Origin: Candidatus Aerophobota bacterium
GTDB taxonomy: Bacteria > Aerophobota > Aerophobia > Aerophobales > JAGGXI01
DNA: 13,918 nt
Direction of reading: 5' to 3'
Assembly (NCBI GenBank): GCA_021163155.1
Contig: JAGGXI010000046.1
Coordinates: forward strand, 1-13,918
The notes under the pieces were generated by a model. The model had not been told where the DNA came from. It did no database searches and worked only from the letters and a program-made list of their open reading frames with translations. Shown here piece after piece: positions 6,479 to 13,413 of this stretch (within the stretch, counting starts at the first letter, position 1; each line of letters opens with the position of its first letter). Position numbers and translations under genes: made by a program.

Positions 6479-7210
6479 ATGATAATCGTTCACTTATCGG
6501 ATCTTCACTTCGGGATGCCAGAATACGTAGAAAAATTAGGCGAGAACGTCTCAAAAAAAATTGAACAGATAAAACCGGAGCTCCTTATAATTACAGGAGA
6601 TATAACTGATTGTGGCTACCTTGAGGATTACGAGGAGGCAAAAAAATTTATAGATTTATTGAAAAGTGAAAAAAAGCTCATTGTTCCGGGAAATCACGAT
6701 GCCAGAAATGCAGGCTATCTTTTATTTGAGGAATTCTTTAAAACGAGATATCCTGTGATGAAAATAGGAAACCTTAAGATAGTGGGAGTGGATTCAAGCG
6801 AGCCGGACATAGACGACGGTCACATAGGAAGGTCAACTTACAACTTTGTGAGAAGAGAGTTGAAGGGGGTTCCCCTAAAGATGGTGGTTCTTCATCATCA
6901 CTTAATTCCCGTTCCCAATACGGGAAGAGAGAGAAATATACCTGTGGATGCCGGAGATTTTCTAAAGCTTATCGGTGAGTTACATGTTAATCTTGTCTTG
7001 TGGGGGCACAAACACGTTCCCTGGTTTTGGAAGCTAAATGGAACCTTAATGGTAAATGCGGGGACGGCAACGACAAGGAGAACTAAAGCAAGAATAGAAC
7101 CATCATTCAATGTGATAAATCTCAATGAAACAAGCACCAAGATTATCATCAAACAAATTTCTTCCAAGACACTTAAGGAGAAGATAATCTATAAAGGTAT
7201 GCTTAAATAA
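6479..7210 (+). CDS. Calcineurin-like metallophosphoesterase (CpdA-like phosphodiesterase family)
   Basis: A 243-residue cytoplasmic phosphoesterase with the full set of dinuclear-metal motifs: D-x-H (Asp8, His10 in LSDLHFG), GD (Gly40-Asp41 in ITGDITD), GNHD (71-74), a His cluster LHHH (138-141) and GHxH (Gly176-His179 in WGHKHVP). No signal peptide or membrane segment is visible, so it acts inside the cell. Relatives cleave phosphodiesters such as cyclic nucleotides, but the substrate cannot be read from sequence. AAAAGGAGA precedes the ATG. Its promoter carries the same four-repeat Pho element as pstS and pstC, so it is very probably induced by phosphate starvation and may scavenge intracellular phosphate or tune a nucleotide signal. 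It lies 152 bases upstream of pstS, which has its own promoter. Confidence 0.9.
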   Translation: MIIVHLSDLHFGMPEYVEKLGENVSKKIEQIKPELLIITGDITDCGYLEDYEEAKKFIDLLKSEKKLIVPGNHDARNAGYLLFEEFFKTRYPVMKIGNLKIVGVDSSEPDIDDGHIGRSTYNFVRRELKGVPLKMVVLHHHLIPVPNTGRERNIPVDAGDFLKLIGELHVNLVLWGHKHVPWFWKLNGTLMVNAGTATTRRTKARIEPSFNVINLNETSTKIIIKQISSKTLKEKIIYKGMLK

Positions 7211-7246
7211 ACGCCTTTCCTGTAAGAAAATTGTGATTATGGAAAC

Positions 7247-7300
7247 TTAACAGAGGATTAACATTTTCCTTATACATATTTAACAATAATATTGTAGAGT
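7247..7300 (+). promoter_or_regulatory. Pho-box promoter of pstS
   Basis: Hexamers at 11-bp spacing: TTAACA (7247), TTAACA (7258), CTTATA (7269) and TTAACA (7280). A 9-bp gap follows, then a -10-like TAGAGT (7295-7300). The geometry is the same as at the metallophosphoesterase and pstC. The -10 box is weaker (two mismatches), so this promoter may depend most on the activator. Confidence 0.8.
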
Positions 7301-7315
7301 ATTACAAAATAAAAA

Positions 7316-7348
7316 GGACGAAGTGAAATAAAGAAATTCTCTACGTCC
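7316..7348 (+). promoter_or_regulatory. Imperfect hairpin in the pstS leader
   Basis: GGACG (7316-7320) pairs with CGTCC (7344-7348). The stem continues with AG/CT and GAA/TTC, interrupted by two single mismatches, around a loop rich in A. It ends four bases before the strong ribosome binding site AAGGAGG, so it could influence pstS mRNA stability or translation. Function is unproven. Confidence 0.4.
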
Positions 7349-7362
7349 AAAAAGGAGGAAAG

Positions 7363-8208
7363 ATGAAGACAAGAAGAATCATAGGGTTAATAGCCTTTAT
7401 GATTATGGTAATGACTACTATCTGTGGGTGGTCATGGGCAAAAGGAGAAAATCGTCTCTCCTTGCAAGGTTCAACTACTGTTCTTCCTATAGCTCAAGCA
7501 GCGGCTGAGGAATATATGGATCTTGTGGATATGGATCTTTTACCAGAAGCAGACATCACTGTTAGAGGTGGAGGCTCTGGAGTAGGCATTGCTGCACTCC
7601 TTGATGGCACCATAGATATCGCTAATGCTTCAAGGCCGATGAAGCCCAAAGAAATTGAAAAGGCAAAGGTAAAAGGGATTAAGCCATTTGCTACGGTAAT
7701 AGCCAAGGATGGGATTGCCGTAATTGTTTATCCATCCAATTCAGTAGCTGAATTGAGCATGAGAGACCTTAAGGCAATTTACACAGGTCAAATAAACAAT
7801 TGGAGTGAGTTAGGAGGAGAGGCAAAGCCTATGGTGGTTATCTCAAGAGATACTGCTTCGGGTACTTTTGAGACTTTTAATAAGCTTGCCCTCAAAGGCG
7901 CAAAAGTAAGAAAGGATGCTCTTATGCTCGCCTCAAACCAAGGAGTTGCCACTACAGTATCTAAGACACCGGGAGCAATAGGATATATAGGTTTAGGCTA
8001 TTTATCCCCAAAAGTAAAGGCACTAAAGATTGATGGAGTAGAGCCCTCACAGAAGACAGTGGTCAGCGGAGAATATAAGCTCTCCCGTCCACTCTTTATG
8101 TATACTAATGGGAAGCCAAAGGGATTGGCAAAGAAATTTATAGATTTTGTGCTTTCCTTATCTGGCCAGAGGATCGTTGAGGATATAGGCTTTGTTCCTT
8201 TAAGATAA
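7363..8208 (+). CDS. pstS: Phosphate ABC transporter, periplasmic phosphate-binding protein PstS
   Basis: Captures phosphate outside the inner membrane and delivers it to PstC-PstA. The 281-residue precursor has a Sec signal peptide: basic MKTRR, hydrophobic core to ~22, and a likely signal peptidase I cut after SWA26. Cys21 is not in a lipobox, so it is a soluble periplasmic protein rather than a lipoprotein. Ligand-binding loops of the family are present: GSTTVLP (36-42), GGGSGVG (69-75), SRP (90-92) and SRDTASGTFE (161-170), the last supplying the Arg, Asp and Ser groups that bind phosphate. A strong RBS (AAGGAGG) precedes the ATG. A Pho-box promoter drives the gene and a terminator hairpin follows, so PstS can be made in excess over the membrane components. 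Confidence 0.96.
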   Translation: MKTRRIIGLIAFMIMVMTTICGWSWAKGENRLSLQGSTTVLPIAQAAAEEYMDLVDMDLLPEADITVRGGGSGVGIAALLDGTIDIANASRPMKPKEIEKAKVKGIKPFATVIAKDGIAVIVYPSNSVAELSMRDLKAIYTGQINNWSELGGEAKPMVVISRDTASGTFETFNKLALKGAKVRKDALMLASNQGVATTVSKTPGAIGYIGLGYLSPKVKALKIDGVEPSQKTVVSGEYKLSRPLFMYTNGKPKGLAKKFIDFVLSLSGQRIVEDIGFVPLR

Positions 8209-8217
8209 ATTTCACCT

Positions 8218-8256
8218 GGCGAGAGCAGCCTGGCTTCTCTCGCCTCTCCCTTTTTC
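8218..8256 (+). terminator. Intrinsic terminator after pstS
   Basis: GGCGAGAG (8218-8225) pairs perfectly with CTCTCGCC (8237-8244) around an 11-nt loop, followed after a short gap by T5 (8251-8255). It separates pstS from the pstC promoter and would end or attenuate the pstS transcript. Confidence 0.65.
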
Positions 8257-8268
8257 CTACCCGTAAAA

Positions 8269-8322
8269 TTAACACATTCTTAACAATTTCTTTATATTTC
8301 CTTAATAGTCAAGTTCTATAAT
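8269..8322 (+). promoter_or_regulatory. Pho-box promoter of pstCAB-phoU
   Basis: Hexamers at 11-bp spacing: TTAACA (8269), TTAACA (8280), TTTATA (8291) and TTAATA (8302). A 9-bp gap and a perfect -10 box TATAAT (8317-8322) follow. The pstC ATG begins six bases after the -10 box, placing the expected transcription start at or next to the initiation codon. Confidence 0.82.
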
Positions 8323-8328
8323 AAAATT

Positions 8329-9186
8329 ATGAAAAAGAATTTCATTGAAAAATTGCTTCCCATCTTTGCTTCGCTATCCTGTCTATTTCTTTTTGGTATA
8401 ATCCTAACTTTATTTATTGAGGGATTGCCGATTTTTAAAACCGTGGGATTTTTTGAGTTTATCTTTAGTAAATCCTGGCATCCCACTTATGAGCCTCCAG
8501 AATTTGGAATATTGCCCCTTATTCTAAGCTCTCTTTGGGTCACCGTTTTTGCTCTCGTTATCGCCATTCCTCTCAGCCTCGGGTCCGCAATATACATATC
8601 TGAACTTGCCTCCCCAAGAATGAAAGAGATTTTAAAACCGATAATAGAGCTTCTGGCAGGAATACCCTCTGTAGTTTATGGTTTCTTCGGTATGGTCTTT
8701 CTCGCTCCCCTGGTTCAGAAAATATTTAATCTACCCACCGGATTAACCTGTTTCACTGCCTCCGTAATTTTAGGTATTATGGTAGTTCCCACTATTACCA
8801 GTCTCGCCGAGGATGCCATTTCTGCTATTTCAAAGGATACGAGAGAGGCTTCTTTTGCCCTGGGAGCGACAAAGTGGGAAACAATTACAAGAGCAGTTGT
8901 TCCTGCTGCTTCCTCAGGTATTGTTACAGCAATTATTCTGGGAATGGGAAGAGCAGCAGGAGAAACAATGACTGTTTTAATGGTGGCTGGCGGAGCAACT
9001 ATGATACCTAAATCTCTTTTTCAGCCTGTCCGCCCAATGACGGCGACAATTGCCGCTGAAATGGGAGAGGCGCCAATGGGCAGTGCTCACTATCACGCCC
9101 TTTTTGCTATTGCCCTGGTTCTATTTTTCCTAACTTTAATTCTCAATCTTTTAGTTGATTGGCTATCTTCAAGGAGAAAAAGATGA
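8329..9186 (+). CDS. pstC: Phosphate ABC transporter permease PstC
   Basis: One of the two inner-membrane permeases that form the phosphate channel. The 285-residue protein has about six hydrophobic segments (first at ~10-31, last at ~258-277). The cytoplasmic EAA loop that contacts PstB is [20 protein letters not shown] (173-192), and the conserved GRAAGETMTVLMVAGG stretch (207-222) follows. A periplasmic segment with SWHPTYEPPEFGILP after the first helix distinguishes PstC from PstA. There is no Shine-Dalgarno: the ATG lies six bases after the TATAAT -10 box, so translation may start on a leaderless mRNA. No later in-frame start with a ribosome site would preserve the first helix. Its stop overlaps the pstA start (ATGA). 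Confidence 0.95.
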   Translation: MKKNFIEKLLPIFASLSCLFLFGIILTLFIEGLPIFKTVGFFEFIFSKSWHPTYEPPEFGILPLILSSLWVTVFALVIAIPLSLGSAIYISELASPRMKEILKPIIELLAGIPSVVYGFFGMVFLAPLVQKIFNLPTGLTCFTASVILGIMVVPTITSLAEDAISAISKDTREASFALGATKWETITRAVVPAASSGIVTAIILGMGRAAGETMTVLMVAGGATMIPKSLFQPVRPMTATIAAEMGEAPMGSAHYHALFAIALVLFFLTLILNLLVDWLSSRRKR

Positions 9187-10031
9187 GAAAGTTTAAGCAA
9201 AAGTTTGGATTTACCCTTTTAAGAATTTCTGTAGCCATTGTCTTTCTTTCTCTCCTTTCCCTTGTTGTATTTATCTGTTTAAAAGGTTTTAAAGTGTTAA
9301 ACTTATCTTTTCTTTTAGAATTCCCTCGAAGGGGAATGACTAAGGGGGGAATATTTCCAGCCATAGTAGGAACTTTTCTCTTATCCACAGGAGCCATTCT
9401 TTTCGCCTTACCATTGGGTATTTTAGCGGCCATCTATTTAAAGGAGTATGCTAAAGGGGGAAAATTGGTAAGAATGATAAGAATTGGGATAAACAATTTA
9501 GCTGGTGTACCCTCTGTAGTCTTTGGGCTTTTTGGGCTAACTATATTTGTTAAACTCCTCGGTTTTGGTGTTTCCATTCTTTCAGGCTCACTTACTCTAG
9601 GGATATTAATTTTACCGATGATAATAAGGACATCTGAAGAAGCTATTAGCTCAGTTCCTTCCTCTTTTAAAGAGGCATCCTTTGCACTGGGAGCAACAAA
9701 ATGGCAAACAATGAGAAAAGTAATTTTACCTACCGCCCTTCCTGGCATTTTAACCGGTGCTATTTTAAGTATAGGTCGAGCTGCGGGTGAAACAGCACCA
9801 ATTCTATTTACGGCTGCTACTTTTTATACTCGCCATCTTCCTAAATCGGTCTTTGATGAAATTATGGTGCTACCCTATCATATATATGCTTTAATGACTG
9901 AGGGAACAAAACCTGAACTTCAAGTTCCCATTGCTTATGGGACTGCTTTAGTGCTTCTTCTTTTAGTTTTTATTATAAACTTTGTAGCTATAATTATAAG
10001 AGCTCGGGCAAGGAGAAAAAGAAAATGGTAA
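9183..10031 (+). CDS. pstA: Phosphate ABC transporter permease PstA
   Basis: Second channel subunit of the phosphate importer, 282 residues with about six membrane helices. The EAA loop reads [20 protein letters not shown] (164-183), followed by [15 protein letters not shown] (198-212), the PstA form of the permease signature. The start is placed at the ATG at 9183, preceded by AAGGAG six bases upstream and overlapping the pstC stop as ATGA, which implies translational coupling. A TTG 24 bases earlier extends the frame but has no ribosome site. The C-terminus is strongly basic (ARARRKRKW) and overlaps the pstB start by 7 bases, so expression of the operon is tightly coupled. Confidence 0.95.
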   Translation: MRKFKQKFGFTLLRISVAIVFLSLLSLVVFICLKGFKVLNLSFLLEFPRRGMTKGGIFPAIVGTFLLSTGAILFALPLGILAAIYLKEYAKGGKLVRMIRIGINNLAGVPSVVFGLFGLTIFVKLLGFGVSILSGSLTLGILILPMIIRTSEEAISSVPSSFKEASFALGATKWQTMRKVILPTALPGILTGAILSIGRAAGETAPILFTAATFYTRHLPKSVFDEIMVLPYHIYALMTEGTKPELQVPIAYGTALVLLLLVFIINFVAIIIRARARRKRKW

Positions 10032-10780
10032 ATAAGATAACCATAAGAAACTTAAACTTTTGGTTTGGAGAGAATCACATTTTAAAAGATATAAATATTT
10101 TTATTCCTGAGAAACAAATAACAGCCATTATGGGACCCTCTGGATGCGGAAAGTCAACTTTTCTTCGCTGTCTTAACCGAATGAATGATTTAATTGATAA
10201 GACTAAAATCACCGGTGAGATTCTCATTGACGAAAAAGAGATTTACAGCAATAATATAGATATCTTTGATTTGCGCAAGAGGGTGGGTATGGTATTCCAA
10301 AAGCCAAATCCTTTTCCAAAATCGGTATTTGAAAATGTAGCTTACGGGCTTAGAATCCACGGGATAAGAAATAAGATGATAATTTTTGAAAAAGTTGAAA
10401 AAGCTCTGCGAGACGCCAATCTCTGGGATGAGGTAAAGGACAGACTTTTCTCCTCAGCCTTTGACTTATCTGGTGGTCAGCAACAAAGACTATGTATAGC
10501 TAGAGCTCTGGCTATTGAACCAGAGATTATTCTCTTTGATGAACCCGCCTCTGCTTTAGATCCCATCTCCACGGCAAAACTTGAGGAGTTGCTTGGAAAA
10601 CTAAAGAAAAGCTACACTATTGTTATAGTCACTCATAATTTACAACAGGCAGCAAGAATATCCGATTGGACGGCATTTTTGATGCTGGGAGAACTCGTTG
10701 AATTTGATAAAACAGAAAAAATATTTACTACTCCTCAAGACAAGCGGACAGAAAACTATTTAATAGGTAAATTTGGATAA
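10025..10780 (+). CDS. pstB: Phosphate ABC transporter ATP-binding protein PstB
   Basis: ATPase that powers phosphate import from the cytoplasmic face of PstC-PstA; 251 residues, the usual PstB length. Walker A is GPSGCGKST (37-45), the Q-loop is [11 protein letters not shown] around Gln92, the ABC signature is LSGGQQQRL (148-156), Walker B is IILFDEP (168-174) with Glu173 as catalytic base, the D-loop is SALD, and the switch His is His204 in VTHN. The family-specific [10 protein letters not shown] tract after Walker A and the FPKSVFENV segment identify PstB rather than a generic importer ATPase. The ATG overlaps the end of pstA by 7 bases with AAGGAG upstream. phoU follows after 10 bases. 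Confidence 0.97.
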   Translation: MVNKITIRNLNFWFGENHILKDINIFIPEKQITAIMGPSGCGKSTFLRCLNRMNDLIDKTKITGEILIDEKEIYSNNIDIFDLRKRVGMVFQKPNPFPKSVFENVAYGLRIHGIRNKMIIFEKVEKALRDANLWDEVKDRLFSSAFDLSGGQQQRLCIARALAIEPEIILFDEPASALDPISTAKLEELLGKLKKSYTIVIVTHNLQQAARISDWTAFLMLGELVEFDKTEKIFTTPQDKRTENYLIGKFG

Positions 10781-10790
10781 GGAGGATAAA

Positions 10791-11453
10791 ATGTTAGAAC
10801 AAAAAATCACCAAACTTAAAGAAAAACTTTTTACTATGGCCTCTTTGGTAGAGTCGATGCTTGAAAAAAGCATAAATTCACTGGTTAATAAAGATGAAAG
10901 ACTCGCCAAAGAGGTCATCGAGAAAGACGAACCAAAAACCAATGATTTAGAAATAGAAATAGAGGATTTGGGAATAAAACTTATGGCTTTATATCAACCG
11001 GAAGCCTCTTCTCTTCGTGTTATAGTAGCCATAATCAAGATAAACAATGATTTAGAGAGAATAGGAGACCATGCAGTTAACATCGCTGAACGGGCGCTTT
11101 ACTTAATCCCCAGACCCCTCGTTAAACCCTTGATTGACCTTCCAAGAATGGGTGAGGGCACAAGAAAAATGCTCAAGGAAAGTCTTGATTCCTTTGCAAG
11201 AAAAGATGCGAATTTAGCAATCTTAGTCTGCAAAGAAGATGAAGAGATAGATTCACTTCGTGACCAGGTCATTAGAGAACTCATAACCTATATGATAAAC
11301 GATTCTTCAACAATAGAACGTTCTATACAATTAGTCTCTATAGCAAGGAACCTCGAGAGGGTAGCGGATTTAGCAACCAACATCGCCGAGGATGTCATTT
11401 ACTCAGTAAAGGGTAAGGTTATAAAACATCACAAGGAAGAGAGGAAAAGTTAG
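10791..11453 (+). CDS. phoU: Phosphate signalling protein PhoU
   Basis: Cytoplasmic all-helical regulator that links PstSCAB activity to the PhoR kinase and represses the Pho regulon when phosphate is plentiful. The 220 residues form two homologous three-helix bundles. Each has the metal-binding E(D)-x-x-x-D signature: LERIGDHAVNIAE (Glu89, Asp93) in the first and LERVADLATNIAE (Glu189, Asp193) in the second. The ATG at 10791 is chosen because AAGGAGG lies just upstream; an upstream TTG at 10773 lies inside pstB and lacks support. It is the last gene of the pst operon. No obvious terminator hairpin follows, and a promoter-like sequence begins 34 bases beyond its stop. Confidence 0.95.
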   Translation: MLEQKITKLKEKLFTMASLVESMLEKSINSLVNKDERLAKEVIEKDEPKTNDLEIEIEDLGIKLMALYQPEASSLRVIVAIIKINNDLERIGDHAVNIAERALYLIPRPLVKPLIDLPRMGEGTRKMLKESLDSFARKDANLAILVCKEDEEIDSLRDQVIRELITYMINDSSTIERSIQLVSIARNLERVADLATNIAEDVIYSVKGKVIKHHKEERKS

Positions 11454-11487
11454 CTTTAGTCTTCACTGTTTATAATGCTTACAAAAA

Positions 11488-11515
11488 TTGACTTATTTTG
11501 TTTGTAACCTATAAT
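11488..11515 (+). promoter_or_regulatory. Promoter-like sequence downstream of phoU with no clear gene
   Basis: TTGACT (11488-11493), a 16-bp spacer, and TATAAT (11510-11515). The next ~330 bases on this strand hold no convincing coding frame. It could start a small RNA or be the leftover promoter of a decayed element. Confidence 0.45.
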
Positions 11516-11592
11516 AAAAATGCCATAAAATAAGTGCTAAAAGGTAGTGCCAAATAAATAATGAAAGATTCTTACGAAAATAGAGAAAGAAT

Positions 11593-11678
11593 TTCCTCTC
11601 CCTTGAGGGGCTAACCTTTACCCACATCTTCCTTTCCATTGTGGGGCAACCTTTTACCACGAGTCTTCTATCCGTTGA
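11593..11678. repeat. Degenerate 36-bp tandem repeat (about 2.4 copies)
   Basis: Two full units begin with GGGGC at 11607 and 11643 and share about 23 of 36 positions (GGGGCtAACCtTTaCC versus GGGGCaACCttTTACC). A partial unit lies upstream, ending CTCTCCCTTGA. Units are directly adjacent, with no unique spacers, so this is not a CRISPR array. On the minus strand it reads as a loose 12-residue peptide repeat. Confidence 0.4.
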
Positions 11679-11848
11679 CAATATTTTTATCCTATCATTT
11701 TTACTCTCTTTAAACAATATTGCACTTTCAAATTAATAAACATAGTGTTTACAGTCCTACCAAATTTTTTTACCAAGTCTACCTTTTTTGCCGAGGGCTG
11801 GACACAAAAAAATTTATGATATAATAATTATACCCATTGAACTCATTA

Positions 11849-12853
11849 ACAAAAAATTCTTTCAAGAGAAACGCATTGAAACCTATATCAATCTGTGTTC
11901 ATCAAATGTCCAGTGATGATTTGAATCTTCTAAAGAGAATTGTAGAGCAGCACCAAAAAAGCAACCACAATACTATCTCCAGAGAATTATGTAAAGTATT
12001 TAAATGATATCAGCCAAACGGCAAACTCAAAGAAATGAGTTGCCGGGTAGCCTTATTAAAACTTCATCGACAAGGTTTTATAAAACTTCCGGAGCCTACC
12101 CATAAAAATAGCAATGGTAAAAACTGCATTGAACACACTCTTAAGGGTAATCCCGGTAAAATCATTAACCAACCTTTAAAGGCACTTTTGCCCATTGGAA
12201 TATCATTAGTTAATAATTCTTTCCAATCCCAATTATGGAATGAATTGGTAGAGAGATACCACTATCTGGGTTACAAACCCCTAGCAGGCGCCCAAATCAG
12301 GTATCTATTTCGCTCTTTCTCTTACATTCTGGGAGTTATTGGTTTTAGCGCTACTGCATGTGGAGGATTGCCTCCCGAGATCAATGGATAGGCTGGTCAG
12401 AGCCTCAGCGCAAGAAAAATTTGATCTATGTAGTTAATAACGCTCGCTTCCTTGTCTTGCCCTGGATTCAATGCAAAAATTTAGCTTCTAAACTACTATC
12501 ACTAAGCATTCAACGGTTACCTCATGATTGGCTTTCACTGTATCGATATAAACCGGTATTGCTCGAGACCTTTGTAGAGCAAAACCGTTTTCGTGGCACC
12601 TGCTACCGGGCCAGCAATTGGATCGGAGTTGGCCAAACCAGAGGAACGGCAAGCTTTTTATTGCTTTATCAATCAAACCAAAACTCCACCATCTGAGGTG
12701 CCAACTTTGATAGAAGCTACCCGCATGATTGCTAAACTTGGGGATTTCCTTGGGCGTAAGCAGGATGGCCATCCAGGTTCCACTGTTATCTGGCGAGGAC
12801 TTCAACGCCTAAGTGATATTGCTTTTGTCTGTAGCCTTGCTCGAGCCCCATAA
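11849..12853 (+). pseudogene. Decayed transposase: DUF4338/DruA-like domain with an IS4/Tn5-type C-terminal tail
   Basis: The coding signal survives across three frames. It starts near FFQEKRIETYINLC (from ~11850), shifts frame near 11900 to MSSDDLNLLKRIVEQH, meets a nonsense codon TGA (12005-12007, where Trp is expected before YQPNGKLKEMSCRVALLKLH), and continues through ELVERYHYLGYKPLAGAQ to about 12355. It then shifts frame again to RIASRDQWIGWSEPQRK, VVNNARFLVLPW and PVLLETFVEQNRFRGTCYRA, which I recognise as the DUF4338 domain also found in the Druantia protein DruA. From about 12640 it changes frame once more to FYCFINQTKTPP, MIAKLGDFLGRKQDG and WRGLQRLSD, a tail typical of IS4/Tn5-type transposases. 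The whole DDE catalytic core is missing. It is non-functional; no terminal inverted repeats were found. Confidence 0.7.
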
Positions 12854-13045
12854 CCATACCTTGTTTCTTCTCAATTTTCAAAGATCAGTCTCAACTTCTC
12901 CTTAACTACCTCTCTCTATTTTATTGTACCAGGAGACTGGTATAACACCATGATTAGCTTCCTGTCTGCGTCTGCGTGCTGCGTACAGGCAGATATGATT
13001 CAACCGATACCTCTTCGGTTATTTTAGATGATTCAATGCGTACTC
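12854..13045. other. Non-coding interval with small hairpins
   Basis: No gene seen. Two weak structures occur: CCTGT (12961-12965) against ACAGG (12985-12989) flanking repeated TCTGCG words, and AACCGA (13002-13007) against TCGGTT (13015-13020) with a 7-base loop followed by ATTTTA, a possible weak terminator. The G+C-rich CTGTCTGCG tract differs in composition from its surroundings and may be transposon-end debris. Confidence 0.4.
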
Positions 13046-13074
13046 TTGACAAAAAAATAAAATATGCTAATAAT
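13046..13074 (+). promoter_or_regulatory. Promoter of the cobalamin-riboswitch transcript
   Basis: TTGACA (13046-13051) with a -10 region TGCTAATAAT ending at 13074; read as TAATAA with an extended TG the spacer is 16 bp, read as AATAAT it is 17 bp. It lies about 40 bases upstream of the riboswitch aptamer. Confidence 0.6.
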
Positions 13075-13110
13075 ATATTAGACTAAAATTTTATTTGACA
13101 TATATATCTT

Positions 13111-13280
13111 TTAGGTTTCTCGAGAGAGGACTAATAGGGAATCCTGTGCAAATCAGGAATGGACCCACCGCTGTAACCGGGGACGAAAGCTATAAAAAGT
13201 CACTGTTCCTATTTTTGGAACGGGAAGACATAGCGAGTAGGATGATTCGGAAGTCAGAAGACCTGCCTGAAAGACAGAAA
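13111..13280 (+). ncRNA. Cobalamin (B12) riboswitch
   Basis: The aptamer shows the conserved blocks in order: AGGTTT at the start, CTAATAGGGAATCC (13131-13144), the GTGCAAATC turn, CACCGCTGTAACCGGGGACG (13166-13185) with the B12-box-like core, GTCACTG (13199-13205), CGGGAAGAC (13221-13229), AGGATGA, and the closing GTCAGAAGACCTGCCTG (13253-13269). Together these are diagnostic of the cobalamin riboswitch family (Rfam RF00174), which binds adenosyl- or aquocobalamin and usually turns expression down when B12 is plentiful. The variants GCTGTAAC for GCAACTGT-like and GTCACTG for GCCACTG are within family variation. The open frame that runs through it is not a gene. Confidence 0.93.
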
Positions 13281-13306
13281 TCTCGCCTTAGGGGTAGTAG
13301 GTGAGA
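13281..13306 (+). promoter_or_regulatory. Hairpin between aptamer and terminator, possible part of the expression platform
   Basis: TCTCGCCT (13281-13288) pairs with AGGTGAGA (13299-13306), including one G-U pair, around a 10-base loop containing GGGG. The loop GGGG could pair with the CCCC of the terminator stem downstream, giving a possible switch between alternative folds. This is inference from complementarity only. Confidence 0.4.
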
Positions 13307-13333
13307 AGTTTATTTTGGAGATAAAACTGGGTA

Positions 13334-13368
13334 ATCCCCAATCAACTTTGTTGGTTGGGGATTTTTTT
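13334..13368 (+). terminator. Intrinsic terminator controlled by the cobalamin riboswitch
   Basis: ATCCCCAATCAAC (13334-13346) pairs with GTTGGTTGGGGAT (13350-13362), 13 bp with one G-U pair and a 3-base loop, followed immediately by T7 (13362-13368). It lies between the aptamer and the transporter ATG, so the switch probably acts by premature transcription termination. Confidence 0.85.
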
Positions 13369-13413
13369 ATGGGAATATTTTTAGCATATATTTAAGGGAA
13401 GTTGAGAACTCAA

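Larger units (their letters stand above)
11454..11848. other. Non-coding interval between the pst operon and the transposase relic
   Basis: About 390 AT-rich bases without a supported gene. It contains the orphan promoter at 11488-11515, a degenerate 36-bp tandem repeat at 11593-11678, and a possible promoter near 11799-11825 (TGGACA, 15-bp spacer, TATAAT) for the decayed transposase. A minus-strand open frame at 11493-11717 is only the repeat read as protein; it has a TTG start and no ribosome site. Confidence 0.6.

Noticed and set aside
11593-11678. CRISPR array, suggested by the 36-bp period
   Set aside because: Units are directly adjacent without spacers and are only about 64% alike; no cas genes are in the window.
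11493-11717. Minus-strand open frame of 74 codons with 12-residue peptide repeats
   Set aside because: TTG start, no ribosome site, and the repetition comes from the 36-bp DNA repeat. No family resemblance.
6109-12007. TGA recoded as tryptophan, because TGA stands where Trp is expected in both the integrase and the transposase remnants
   Set aside because: fur, phoP and pstC end at TGA in normal operon contexts, intact genes use TGG for Trp with no internal TGA, and both remnants also carry frameshifts. Decay explains the stops.
12488-12805. Minus-strand open frame across the transposase relic
   Set aside because: It is antisense to recognisable DUF4338 and IS4-type residues on the plus strand.
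13095-13304. Plus-strand open frame of 69 codons
   Set aside because: It lies entirely within the cobalamin riboswitch; conservation there is that of the RNA, and no ribosome site precedes it.
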